A program made the position numbers and the translations under genes. The notes under the pieces were generated by a model. The model was not told where the DNA came from, did not search any database, and was given only the letters and a program-made list of their open reading frames with translations. From the NCBI GenBank assembly GCA_020161835.1, contig JAIUNL010000007.1, forward strand, positions 1-64,000: a stretch of DNA of 64,000 nt. The letters are read 5' to 3'. Positions within the stretch are counted from its first letter, which is position 1. Every line of letters starts with the position of its first letter. Below, piece after piece: positions 44,950 to 53,685 of this stretch. Source of the DNA: Bacteroidota bacterium. GTDB lineage: Bacteria > Bacteroidota > JABWAT01.

Positions 44950-45983
44950 TAAACAGGAAAGATTTTAGTCTTATGAAAGCCAAAAATATTCTTTTAACAG
45001 TTGTCTTTACCGGAATGTCGGTAATGGCAATGGCCCAGGCTAAATACGGCACCAGCGGTGCCGCCTTCCTGGGAATTGGGGTTGGACCTGATGCTATCGG
45101 AATGGGAAGTGCAGTTGTAGCCTATAAACAGGATGCTTCTGCCTTGTACTGGAATCCGGGTGCCCTGGGTGCCAAACCAAAATCGGAAGTTTCTTTTTCC
45201 AAAAATTACTGGTTGGTTGGCACACATTATGATTGGTTTGGTGTCACTCTTGCTGTTTCTGATGTGTCGGTAATCGGACTTCAATTCGCCAACCTGAGCT
45301 ATGGTGAAGAAGAAGTTAATACCGTTGATCAGGAAAATGGTACCGGTGAAAAATGGAGTGCCAATGACTTGTATTTTGGTCTTACCTATGCACAGGCTCT
45401 CACCGATCAATTCTCGTTCGGTGGTACTGTAAAATACATCAGACTTACTCTCTGGCACGAAACTGCCACTGCCACTGCTCTTGATTTGGGTTTGCTTTAT
45501 AACTCAAACTGGAACGGATTGAAGTTGGGTATGTCTGTTTCAAACTTTGGTACGGCTATAAAATATGAGGGAAAAGACCTAACCAAGTCCTATGATGATG
45601 ATAATTCAACCGCAGGAAATAATGGTAAAATTCCTACAAATTACAAGACGGATGATTGGGATCTACCGATCTTCTTCCGTGTTGGTATTGCAATGGATGC
45701 CTACCGTGATGATATGAATGCTCTGGTCGTAACTGCTGATGCACTTCGGCCTAGTAATCACAATGAATCAATCAATGTCGGTACTGAGTATATCTGGAAT
45801 GACATGGTTTCTTTAAGAACCGGTTATAAAGACCTGTTCCGTGGTGAAACAGATGAAGGTTTTGCTGCAGGATTTGGAATTGCCTATCCGATTATGGGAT
45901 ACCGCGTTAAGATTGATGGATCCTATTCAAAACGTGAAAAATTTGATAACATCATGGTTTACTCTATCAGTATCCAGTTTTGA
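44946..45983 (+). CDS. PorV/PorQ-family outer-membrane protein
   Basis: A 345-residue barrel of the PorV/UPF0164 family. GTSGAAFLGIGVGPDAIGMG, then ASALYWNPGAL near residue 60, are the family hallmarks, and the last residues end in an aromatic (SISIQF). PorV-type proteins shuttle type IX substrates to the attachment complex. The ATG overlaps the preceding stop by 4 bp; an internal ATG at 44973 (MKAKNILLTVV) gives a more usual signal peptide and may be the true start. Confidence 0.85.
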   Translation: MINRKDFSLMKAKNILLTVVFTGMSVMAMAQAKYGTSGAAFLGIGVGPDAIGMGSAVVAYKQDASALYWNPGALGAKPKSEVSFSKNYWLVGTHYDWFGVTLAVSDVSVIGLQFANLSYGEEEVNTVDQENGTGEKWSANDLYFGLTYAQALTDQFSFGGTVKYIRLTLWHETATATALDLGLLYNSNWNGLKLGMSVSNFGTAIKYEGKDLTKSYDDDNSTAGNNGKIPTNYKTDDWDLPIFFRVGIAMDAYRDDMNALVVTADALRPSNHNESINVGTEYIWNDMVSLRTGYKDLFRGETDEGFAAGFGIAYPIMGYRVKIDGSYSKREKFDNIMVYSISIQF

Positions 45984-46010
45984 TTTGATTGTTATCGACA
46001 GTTTGTTAAA

Positions 46011-46038
46011 AGGGGGGCTATTGCCCCCCTTTTTTTTT
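46011..46038 (+). terminator. Rho-independent terminator after the LacI-TonB-PorV unit
   Basis: Stem AGGGGGGC (46011-46018) / GCCCCCCT (46023-46030), loop TATT, then nine T. It is 28 bp after the PorV-like stop. Confidence 0.93.
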
Positions 46039-46180
46039 GTATGAATAAAAAGGTGTTAAAAAAGCCGCCTGGTATTTATTTGGTATTGAGGCTGTCTTAG
46101 GTATAAAAATTGGAATGTGCTTTTAATCACAGATAAAAAGATTGAATAATCTTATTATAGTGCGTCATACTGGAGGTATT

Positions 46181-49100
46181 ATGAAAAAAATGTGGTTGAC
46201 AAACCTGATATTGTGTTTTTCGATTCAGGTTATTTATTCTCAAGGCTTCCATGTAAAAAGCACCTCAATCGCGGATAAACAAACAGGTGTAGCACTTGTT
46301 TCTGCGTACAACATCCGGTTTTCGGAACCCATTGACATCTTAAAAATTGCAGACTGGAATGACCATAGCGGTACTTCGCCGGTTCCTTTTTTGAACGTCG
46401 TTTTAAAAGGCAAAGATCAGTCTGACTATCCCATTTTATCTTATCAGATAAACGATTCTGCAACAGTACTCACACTCAATCTTCAATTGAAGGCTGAAAG
46501 TACCTATGAAGTCAGAATCTGGGGGGGCAGAAGTTTGACTTTGGTAGATCTTGATTATTTCACCCAGAGTTTTACAACTTCACCAACCTTTCCAACTGCT
46601 GTAATTTCCGGAAAAATCACAAATGAATTTTCTGCTGAAAATGACTATCTGCTTCTGATTCCATCTGAAATTTCACTTTTTAACTCTGAATTGGATGTGT
46701 TGATAGATGCCTATAGAATGGCAGTGATTTCACAAATGGGTACGTTTTCATTTGCTGATATTGAAGACGGATCATACCAGATTGTATTGATTGGAAACCG
46801 GGCAGGTGATCCATTTTTTGATTATACTGAAGGGGATGAAATCGGCATATACGATAAAGATAAAAATGCTATTCCAGATCCGGTTGAAATTACTGGAGGA
46901 TTATCAGTTTCAGGCATTGAACTCGCATTTTTTAGTTCTGATCCATCACCTACCGAAACCAACCAGACTTTGGCTGCTCAATTTGCGTCAACCTGGACTG
47001 ATGATTCAAAATTGTGGATGGTTCAAAGTTTAAGACCAGTTGATTCTTTGGGAGTATCTGATTCGTGGATGTATGCCTTTTTCTCATATTCAACCGGGAA
47101 AATGATCAATTTAATGTACTCTGGATCTACTCTTTTACTTGCTATTGAAGAAATGATGCCACTCACTCAAAAAAGAGAGATGCAGGGATTGTATCCGGTT
47201 TGGAAGGGATCATCTGAAGTTGCAGCCAGCATTCTGGAGCAGGTTAAAAAAAGACCCTATTACTACCCCGGATTTCACCTGGAAATGCGAATGGTTTTGG
47301 GTCCTATTTTCTTTGAGTTTGTAGATTTTGAAAAGGGACTTTTTGAAAGAAAACTGAATTCCTGGAGCAAAATTAAAAATAAACCTATACAACTGACTAA
47401 GCCTATAAATCTCAGGGAAGCAGAGTATTCTGATCTCATTAAACCGGTATGGTATTGTGAAGTTGACACCCTGGATGAAAAATGCAAATGCAAGTCAATC
47501 CTGGCTGACGAATATCTTGTAAGCGGGTTTACTGCCCACATTTTGTCCTTCGAGCTAGCTGAGGCCAAAATTGCTTTTACTGAATTGGACATGGATTTAA
47601 AATGGACGAATTCAACCGAGGAGGTTGTGTCGCTGTTTTCTTTCGACCTGACTGAAAATGGCATTTCTGAATGGGGCCAGGTTACCTATGACAAGGTTTC
47701 GTTCAAATTTAAAGCCTACTTTACTTTCGGAAACGTGAGTTTGCCAATTGATATGTCTTACCCGATTCAGATTCCAGGTCATTTACTAAAACCCATAAAG
47801 GGAAACTGGATGGATTCACCGGAGGCCATTTTGATTGCAGATCAGGCCTTTTTTGCCGAAGAGCACTATCAAACCGGGCGAAACCTGACTTTGATGAATG
47901 AGGTTCAGTTTTTCCCCAGAGATACGTCGTTATATTGGTATGCAAATTATTATGACTATTTCGTTGGCAAAAAGCCTGATCTTTCAGTCAAAGAAAAAAT
48001 GACAGAAAAGGTGAAGTCGCTGTTCAACAGTGATGTGGCCTTGAATGCAAGAACCGGGGAAGTCAGAAAGGATTCAATTATTTACGCAAGGACCCGCCTT
48101 GATGACGTTATTTCAGAAGCAAAGAAATGGAATCAGAATGCAGAGTTATTCAATGTTGAAGCCGTTGGTATGGTTGGGCAGAAGGGAACAACAGCCTGGG
48201 TTTATGATTTCAAACGGCCAATCGTAAACGATTATCTCAGGGTTTTTGCATCAGCTTCTGATCTCCTAACCGTTCCGGTAATAATCCCTGTTGGCATTCC
48301 TGTCGAAAATGAAACACTGACGACTGATTTTATCGGTGATGATTCTGTTGGTGTGATTCAAAGTATTTATGGAGAAATTGACTCTCCTGTTTCTGCCGTT
48401 GCACTTTTTTCATACAACGGACAACCCATCTGGGTTCTGAAACCCGATTTCAACTCTGAGGATTTTGTCAGAAAAAGCGGATCACCCATTCTTGATGAAG
48501 ATGAATTTTTCTATTATCTCGACGGAAAAACAGGACGCCTGATCGAATCTATGGATATGTTATTCAACGAAAAGGCAGGAATGCGGTCTGCTTTTGGTAG
48601 TATTCCGGCTTTACTTTCAGGAAAAAGTCTGAAGGCTATCAGGACCGAGAATATCGATTCAACCGGAAAAGCCAGAGTGTGGCGGTATATCTGGAGTCTT
48701 GCCAATGGCGGTGCTCTGATGACCCTCACTCACGGAAATATGGATGTCCCGGTTTTGGATGAAAATACTGAACCAGAAATGATTCAGTATATTTCATCGA
48801 TTCCTGAATTGGTACCTGGTTGGATGGGCTCAGGTGAGGTTGCCACAATCGTACTCAATTGGGTACAGGCTCATCCGATTGATAAAAATATTGGGCGTGT
48901 TTCTGCAACTCTTCTAACAGGTGAATTTCCTGAATTTACACTCCCGGTAGATCACAACACTCAATACTGGTTTTTTGAATTTAGCGAGACTGATTCAGAC
49001 TGGGATTCTGTGATTGTTGTAAAAGCACGCACAGGCGAAATTTATACTTCAGTCAGTCAGGTACAGGGTGACATCACAGCCTTTGCCCTTGACCAGAATT

Positions 49101-49339
49101 ATCCGAATCCGTTCAACCCGGAAACGACAATCAGGTTTTCACTTCCTGAGCAGCAGCAGGTGAAACTTTCTCTTTACACGATTACCGGACAAGAAATTGG
49201 TATTCTTTTGAATGAAACCAGAAAGGCTGGAGTTCATCAGATCAGTTTCAAAGCTGATAATCTGTCTTCAGGAATCTATCTGTATAAAATCGAGTCGGGA
49301 TCCCGGTCTATCACCAGAAAAATGGTTTTGATCCGGTAG
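46181..49339 (+). CDS. Secreted protein with type IX sorting domain
   Basis: A 1052-residue secreted protein. The ATG at 46181 was chosen because it is preceded by TGGAGG and begins a signal peptide (KKMWLTNLILCFSIQVIYSQ); a TTG at 46142 would add a non-signal extension. An N-terminal Ig-like (Big_5-type) segment, TGVALVSAYNIRFSEPIDI, is followed by a carboxypeptidase-like part (VISGKITNEFSAENDYLLL) and a long unassigned middle in which related stretches recur (for example LVPGWMGSGEVATIVLNWVQ near 880). The C-terminus NYPNPFNPETTIRFSLP through VLIR is a classic type IX sorting domain. No catalytic motif seen. Confidence 0.85.
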   Translation: MKKMWLTNLILCFSIQVIYSQGFHVKSTSIADKQTGVALVSAYNIRFSEPIDILKIADWNDHSGTSPVPFLNVVLKGKDQSDYPILSYQINDSATVLTLNLQLKAESTYEVRIWGGRSLTLVDLDYFTQSFTTSPTFPTAVISGKITNEFSAENDYLLLIPSEISLFNSELDVLIDAYRMAVISQMGTFSFADIEDGSYQIVLIGNRAGDPFFDYTEGDEIGIYDKDKNAIPDPVEITGGLSVSGIELAFFSSDPSPTETNQTLAAQFASTWTDDSKLWMVQSLRPVDSLGVSDSWMYAFFSYSTGKMINLMYSGSTLLLAIEEMMPLTQKREMQGLYPVWKGSSEVAASILEQVKKRPYYYPGFHLEMRMVLGPIFFEFVDFEKGLFERKLNSWSKIKNKPIQLTKPINLREAEYSDLIKPVWYCEVDTLDEKCKCKSILADEYLVSGFTAHILSFELAEAKIAFTELDMDLKWTNSTEEVVSLFSFDLTENGISEWGQVTYDKVSFKFKAYFTFGNVSLPIDMSYPIQIPGHLLKPIKGNWMDSPEAILIADQAFFAEEHYQTGRNLTLMNEVQFFPRDTSLYWYANYYDYFVGKKPDLSVKEKMTEKVKSLFNSDVALNARTGEVRKDSIIYARTRLDDVISEAKKWNQNAELFNVEAVGMVGQKGTTAWVYDFKRPIVNDYLRVFASASDLLTVPVIIPVGIPVENETLTTDFIGDDSVGVIQSIYGEIDSPVSAVALFSYNGQPIWVLKPDFNSEDFVRKSGSPILDEDEFFYYLDGKTGRLIESMDMLFNEKAGMRSAFGSIPALLSGKSLKAIRTENIDSTGKARVWRYIWSLANGGALMTLTHGNMDVPVLDENTEPEMIQYISSIPELVPGWMGSGEVATIVLNWVQAHPIDKNIGRVSATLLTGEFPEFTLPVDHNTQYWFFEFSETDSDWDSVIVVKARTGEIYTSVSQVQGDITAFALDQNYPNPFNPETTIRFSLPEQQQVKLSLYTITGQEIGILLNETRKAGVHQISFKADNLSSGIYLYKIESGSRSITRKMVLIR

Positions 49340-49360
49340 GTTTTAGGTATGTTTTAAATA

Positions 49361-49388
49361 AAAAAGTCCGGCTTGACCGGACTTTTTT
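49361..49388. terminator. Bidirectional rho-independent terminator
   Basis: Stem GTCCGG (49366-49371) / CCGGAC (49377-49382), loop CTTGA, with flanking A- and T-runs that extend the stem. It serves the secreted-protein gene and the convergent rseP-dxr operon. Confidence 0.9.
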
Positions 49389-49409
49389 ATTTTCAAAAAA
49401 CAAGAATAA

Positions 49410-50714
49410 TCAGAAAAACATATTTGAAATATCGTTATAAACTGTAAAGACCATGAGAGTAATCAAAAGAGCAAAACCAACCTGCTGGATTCCGATTTTT
49501 ATTTTATTGGGCAGATCCTTACGAGCAAGTGATTCGACGATGAGAATGATCAGGTGACCGCCATCAAGAGCAGGAATCGGAAGAATATTCAGCAGAGCGA
49601 GTGAGAGTGACAGCATGGCAATAAAGTTCAGCAGCGTGTCAATTCCCATCGAACCCATCTGACCTGAAAGCTGGAAGATTTTAATAGGACCGCCAAGTGC
49701 CTGAGAAGCATCTTCTTTCCCTTGAAAAATCCGGGTAAAGCTATTAACCATTGCACCAATACCTGTGATGGTTTGGGCAAACCCGTGACCGATGCCTTCA
49801 AAAAAACCATACTCAATCATTTCAGCTTCGGGGTTAATGGGAGAAATCCCGATTCGTTTACCCTGAAGTGTTAATGTTTGATCAAAAACAGAGTTGTTTC
49901 GTTCAATTGATATAGAGATCTGATCGGTTTTGAGTGAATTAAGATAGAGGGGAATATCTTCAAATTTCAGAATTGGAGTTCCATCAATGGCAATAATACG
50001 ATCACCCAATTGGAGCCCAGCCTTTTCAGCGGCACTGCCCGGCATGATGGTACCAATTACCGGTTCACGGGTCAGTCCGATTCCGAAAGATTTTTTTCCC
50101 AGATCAGTCTGGAAGTTATCAGGGGCAGGGAATACGATTTCTTTACCATCCCTTTTAACCGTAAAGTTCAGGTTTGATTTACTGATTTGCTCCAGATTGG
50201 CAAGATCATTCCAGTATTTAACAGGCTGTTCATTGACCTTGAGCAAATGGTCACCGGTTCTGAGTCCGGTATCCCAGGCGAGAGAATTTTCCTCTACGAC
50301 CAAAGGTTTTTCAGAATCAAACGGAAAAAGCATTTTTCCATTTGCAAGATTCAGATAGGAGAAAATGATTCCGGCAATGAAAAGATTCATGATTACGCCG
50401 GCTGAAATCACAATCATTCGCTGCCAGCGGGGTTTTGAACGATATTCCCAGGGTTCTGGTTCATTATTGGTAAATTCAGTATCAAGACTTTCGTCAATCA
50501 TACCGGCAATTTTAACATATCCGCCAAGGGGGAACCAGGAAATACGGTAATCTGTGTGACCCCGTTTAAATCCGGCTGCACGTGGGCCCATACCGAGGCT
50601 GAAGACATCAACCCGCATACCAAAACCTTTGGCTGCAAGAAAGTGGCCGAGTTCATGTACAAAAACCAGAACTCCGATAACGACAATAAAATAAAATATA
50701 CTTTCAATGATCAT
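49410..50714 (-). CDS. rseP: Site-2 intramembrane zinc protease RseP
   Basis: A 434-residue RIP metalloprotease that cuts transmembrane substrates such as anti-sigma factors. The first helix contains HELGH (His20, Glu21, His24); a PDZ region follows, with AAEKAGLQLGDRIIAIDGTP; NILPIPALDGGHLI (Asp384) supplies the third zinc ligand in a late helix. Four membrane segments are expected. It overlaps dxr by 4 bp, an arrangement common in bacteria. Confidence 0.95.
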   Translation of the reverse strand: MIIESIFYFIVVIGVLVFVHELGHFLAAKGFGMRVDVFSLGMGPRAAGFKRGHTDYRISWFPLGGYVKIAGMIDESLDTEFTNNEPEPWEYRSKPRWQRMIVISAGVIMNLFIAGIIFSYLNLANGKMLFPFDSEKPLVVEENSLAWDTGLRTGDHLLKVNEQPVKYWNDLANLEQISKSNLNFTVKRDGKEIVFPAPDNFQTDLGKKSFGIGLTREPVIGTIMPGSAAEKAGLQLGDRIIAIDGTPILKFEDIPLYLNSLKTDQISISIERNNSVFDQTLTLQGKRIGISPINPEAEMIEYGFFEGIGHGFAQTITGIGAMVNSFTRIFQGKEDASQALGGPIKIFQLSGQMGSMGIDTLLNFIAMLSLSLALLNILPIPALDGGHLIILIVESLARKDLPNKIKIGIQQVGFALLITLMVFTVYNDISNMFF

Positions 50715-51871
50715 ACAACTACACTTTTCAACTTTTCAAAAATGGTTAATGCTTCCTGTCTGGCCATCCGGTCAAATTCGATCACTTCCTGAAAGCCGGG
50801 GAACGGATGATAAGGTACACGATTCATGGTTTCTTCTATAATGACCGGGATATCCATAAACCCGATTTTTTCGTTCAGAAACAAATCAACTGCTATTTCA
50901 TTGGCTGCGTTCATCACACACGGACTGTTTCCTGCCTGTTTCATTGCACCAAATGCAATTCTCAGACAAGGGAACTTAACAAGGTCAGGCTCAAAAAAAG
51001 TCAACGCCTTCAATTCAGAAAACCTGATCCGCTCATAAGGTGCAAAGTGTCTTTCCGGATAGGTTAGTGCATACTGAATGGGAATTTTCATATCAGGAAC
51101 ACCAAGCTGGGCTTTAACACTTCCGTCAGTGAACTGAACCATGCTGTGAATAATACTCTGCGGATGAACAACCACAGAAATCTGGTCAGGGTTCACATCA
51201 AACAACCACCGTGCTTCAATGACTTCGAGGCCTTTATTCATCAAGGAGGCAGAATCAATGGTAATTTTCCTGCCCATTTTCCAGTTTGGATGGTTGAGGG
51301 CACGTTCAACTGTAATCTTCCTGAACTCTGCAGCATCCAGATGCAGAAAAGGTCCGCCTGATGCAGTCAGAATAAGTGATTCTATTGAAGAATGAGCCTC
51401 ACCTGTTAAACATTGCAGAATGGCAGAATGTTCCGAATCAATTGGTGTAAGCGGAACCTTGTTTTTTTCAAGTTCGTCCTTAATGATGTGACCACCAACA
51501 ATCAGGGTTTCCTTGTTTGCAAGTGCAACATGTTTTCCCGCTCTGATTGCGGCCACAGTGGGTTCAAAGCCAGCAAAGCCAACCAATGAACTGACCAGAA
51601 TGTCATAATTGCCTTCAGCACAAAGATCAAGTGCTGATTGCCGGCCGTAGTAAACCCGTGTATGACTTTGGGGAACCTGAATCTGGTTTTTTTCATTGAT
51701 GAGACAGGCAAATGCAGGACTGTATTTAAGCACTTGTTCTGCCAGAAGCCGGTCATTGGAATAGGCAATCAGACCAACAACTTCAAACTGTTCTTTCAGA
51801 TTGTCAATAACCAGAAGCGTGTTTACGCCAATGCTTCCTGTCGAACCCAGAATAACAACCCGTTTTTTCAT
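50711..51871 (-). CDS. dxr: 1-deoxy-D-xylulose 5-phosphate reductoisomerase
   Basis: A 386-residue enzyme that makes MEP in the non-mevalonate isoprenoid pathway; the target of fosmidomycin. KKRVVILGSTGSIGVNTLLV is the NADPH site; ALANKETLIVGG, PIDSEHSAILQCL, TASGGPFL and KITIDSASLMNKGLEVIEA supply the substrate and metal site (Asp, Glu, Glu). ATG 51871 was chosen as it begins the Rossmann strand. Isoprenoid supply is relevant to the FAD oxidoreductase gene downstream on the other strand only indirectly. Confidence 0.97.
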   Translation of the reverse strand: MKKRVVILGSTGSIGVNTLLVIDNLKEQFEVVGLIAYSNDRLLAEQVLKYSPAFACLINEKNQIQVPQSHTRVYYGRQSALDLCAEGNYDILVSSLVGFAGFEPTVAAIRAGKHVALANKETLIVGGHIIKDELEKNKVPLTPIDSEHSAILQCLTGEAHSSIESLILTASGGPFLHLDAAEFRKITVERALNHPNWKMGRKITIDSASLMNKGLEVIEARWLFDVNPDQISVVVHPQSIIHSMVQFTDGSVKAQLGVPDMKIPIQYALTYPERHFAPYERIRFSELKALTFFEPDLVKFPCLRIAFGAMKQAGNSPCVMNAANEIAVDLFLNEKIGFMDIPVIIEETMNRVPYHPFPGFQEVIEFDRMARQEALTIFEKLKSVVV

Positions 51872-51930
51872 TGGAACTTTCAGGCAGTAAGCCGTATTTT
51901 CATATAACACAACAAGTTACAAAAAGAGAA

Positions 51931-53685
51931 TTGGAAATAAAATTGAAGATACCGGTTTTGATTCTGTTTATCCTTATCAGTTTTGCCGGTGCATTCGCCC
52001 AGGTCAACCAGGACGAAAATCTTTCTAAACTTGCAGAACACTATTTTTCGGAAAAAAATTTCAGTCAGGCTTTACCCTTGTTCGAAGATCTGCATAGACG
52101 GAATCCGGCCACAGATTTTTTCTTTGACCGGCACTGGACCTGTCTTTATGAACTTGGGCGGTATAAAGATGCTCATGATGTACTTGATGAAAAATTCAAA
52201 TTGACAAATGATTTGGGTTTGTTAGATGATATGGCCCGCATCAGTGTACTTGCAGGTGAATCTGCCCGTGCTGAAAAAGAATGGAAAATATTACTTGAAG
52301 GATTTAATTATAATCAGAATATTGTTCGTTCAGTTGGGATAACCATGAGTGGCCTTCGCCGGTATGATCTGGCAAAAGCGTTGTTTTTATCTCAAAGAAC
52401 GGTAAGTGACCCGTACACATTCAATCAGGAATTAATTCACATCTACACCCAAACGGTTGATGCCCAGGGCGCTGCCTCTGAATTTTTACTTTTACTCAAA
52501 CACCGGCCTGAACAAGATGGCCTTGTAGAATCAAGAATTGTCCAATACTTTTCTGACAGCCTCCTTTCTGCGAAAATGCTTTCAGTGTTTGATCAGGCTG
52601 ATTCCAACCAGTTACCACCCTCACTTCTCAGAATAAAAGGCACACTTGCCAAACAATCGGGTCAGTTTGACAAAGCTTTTTCATCAACTTCCAGATATGA
52701 TGAAATTCTGAAAAACGGTGGGTCAACCTGTTTTTACCTCATCAATTCACTTTCCTTGCAGGATCAGCGTTTTGAAATTATACGTCTGGCGGAACGCTTT
52801 GCAATTCAATTTCCTGTGAGTCAGTTTCGTGGACAGGTTGATTTGAAACTAGTATCAGCGTATGCAGAGAATGTCTGGTTTCATCCCGAAAACCTGGTTA
52901 AAATTGAAGGTATTTACAAACGGCAATCCAATGAACGGGATTCGGGGTTACTTCGTGATGTCTATCTGAAATCCATTTTGAAATCAAATGATAATCTGGC
53001 CAGAAAAAAGGAACTGATTGATAAAGTGCTGACGGGTTCGAGGGTTGGAAACCGCCAGTACTGGGATTGGGTTCTTGCTGTTTTAGACAGTGATTTCCAG
53101 CGGGCACAGAAATTATTTTCAAACCAGGCTTTCCGAACATCAAACAAATGGGAGTATATTCTTACCTCTCTTGCCAATAACATTCCTGTTGATTCTCTCC
53201 GACAGACGTTATTCTCCTTTTCACGTGATTTGAAATCAACTGAAACCCCCAAATTTTTATATTTTTTGATTCAGTCGGTTCCTGTTCCGGCACTTAATTT
53301 CAGTGATTTTTCAGGGATCGCAAAAGGTGCTCTTTTCCATCAGTTGGGATTGTATGTTCAGGCAGAAAATCAGTATAAAACAGTATCTGAGCAGGCAAAA
53401 GATTTGGAAATACAGGCAATGGCCAGAAATGAAAACGTCTTGCTTCTGATTGATATGGACAATGAAAGTGAGCTTCTGAAACTGACCCACACCTTTTCTG
53501 CCGGCTCAGAATATATCAGCAGATTAGATGAATCAGTTTTTAAGGCAGCTGTTTATTTTTATAAACGTGGAAATCTCATGAAAGCCCGTGAACTCTTTGA
53601 ATTGATTGTTAAAGAATCACCGGTTTCGCCTTATACAGCAATGGCCAGAGATTACCTGAATGAAATCAGAAAAAGGAATTCCTGA
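51931..53685 (+). CDS. Exported TPR-repeat protein
   Basis: A protein of about 584 residues with a signal peptide (KIPVLILFILISFAGAFAQ) and helix-pair repeats throughout, for example LAEHYFSEKNFSQALPLFED and YFYKRGNLMKARELFELI. There is no ATG at the signal-peptide start: a TTG at 51931 or 51943 must be used. It probably acts in the periplasm as a scaffold. The stop overlaps the next start by one base (TGATG), so it is coupled to the AsnB-labelled family protein. Confidence 0.78.
   Translation: MEIKLKIPVLILFILISFAGAFAQVNQDENLSKLAEHYFSEKNFSQALPLFEDLHRRNPATDFFFDRHWTCLYELGRYKDAHDVLDEKFKLTNDLGLLDDMARISVLAGESARAEKEWKILLEGFNYNQNIVRSVGITMSGLRRYDLAKALFLSQRTVSDPYTFNQELIHIYTQTVDAQGAASEFLLLLKHRPEQDGLVESRIVQYFSDSLLSAKMLSVFDQADSNQLPPSLLRIKGTLAKQSGQFDKAFSSTSRYDEILKNGGSTCFYLINSLSLQDQRFEIIRLAERFAIQFPVSQFRGQVDLKLVSAYAENVWFHPENLVKIEGIYKRQSNERDSGLLRDVYLKSILKSNDNLARKKELIDKVLTGSRVGNRQYWDWVLAVLDSDFQRAQKLFSNQAFRTSNKWEYILTSLANNIPVDSLRQTLFSFSRDLKSTETPKFLYFLIQSVPVPALNFSDFSGIAKGALFHQLGLYVQAENQYKTVSEQAKDLEIQAMARNENVLLLIDMDNESELLKLTHTFSAGSEYISRLDESVFKAAVYFYKRGNLMKARELFELIVKESPVSPYTAMARDYLNEIRKRNS

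Noticed and set aside
46079..46110. Bacteroidota promoter before the 46181 gene
   Set aside because: TTTG at 46079 has no TAnnTTTG at 19-21 bp; TATAAA at 46102 lacks a partner at a usual distance.
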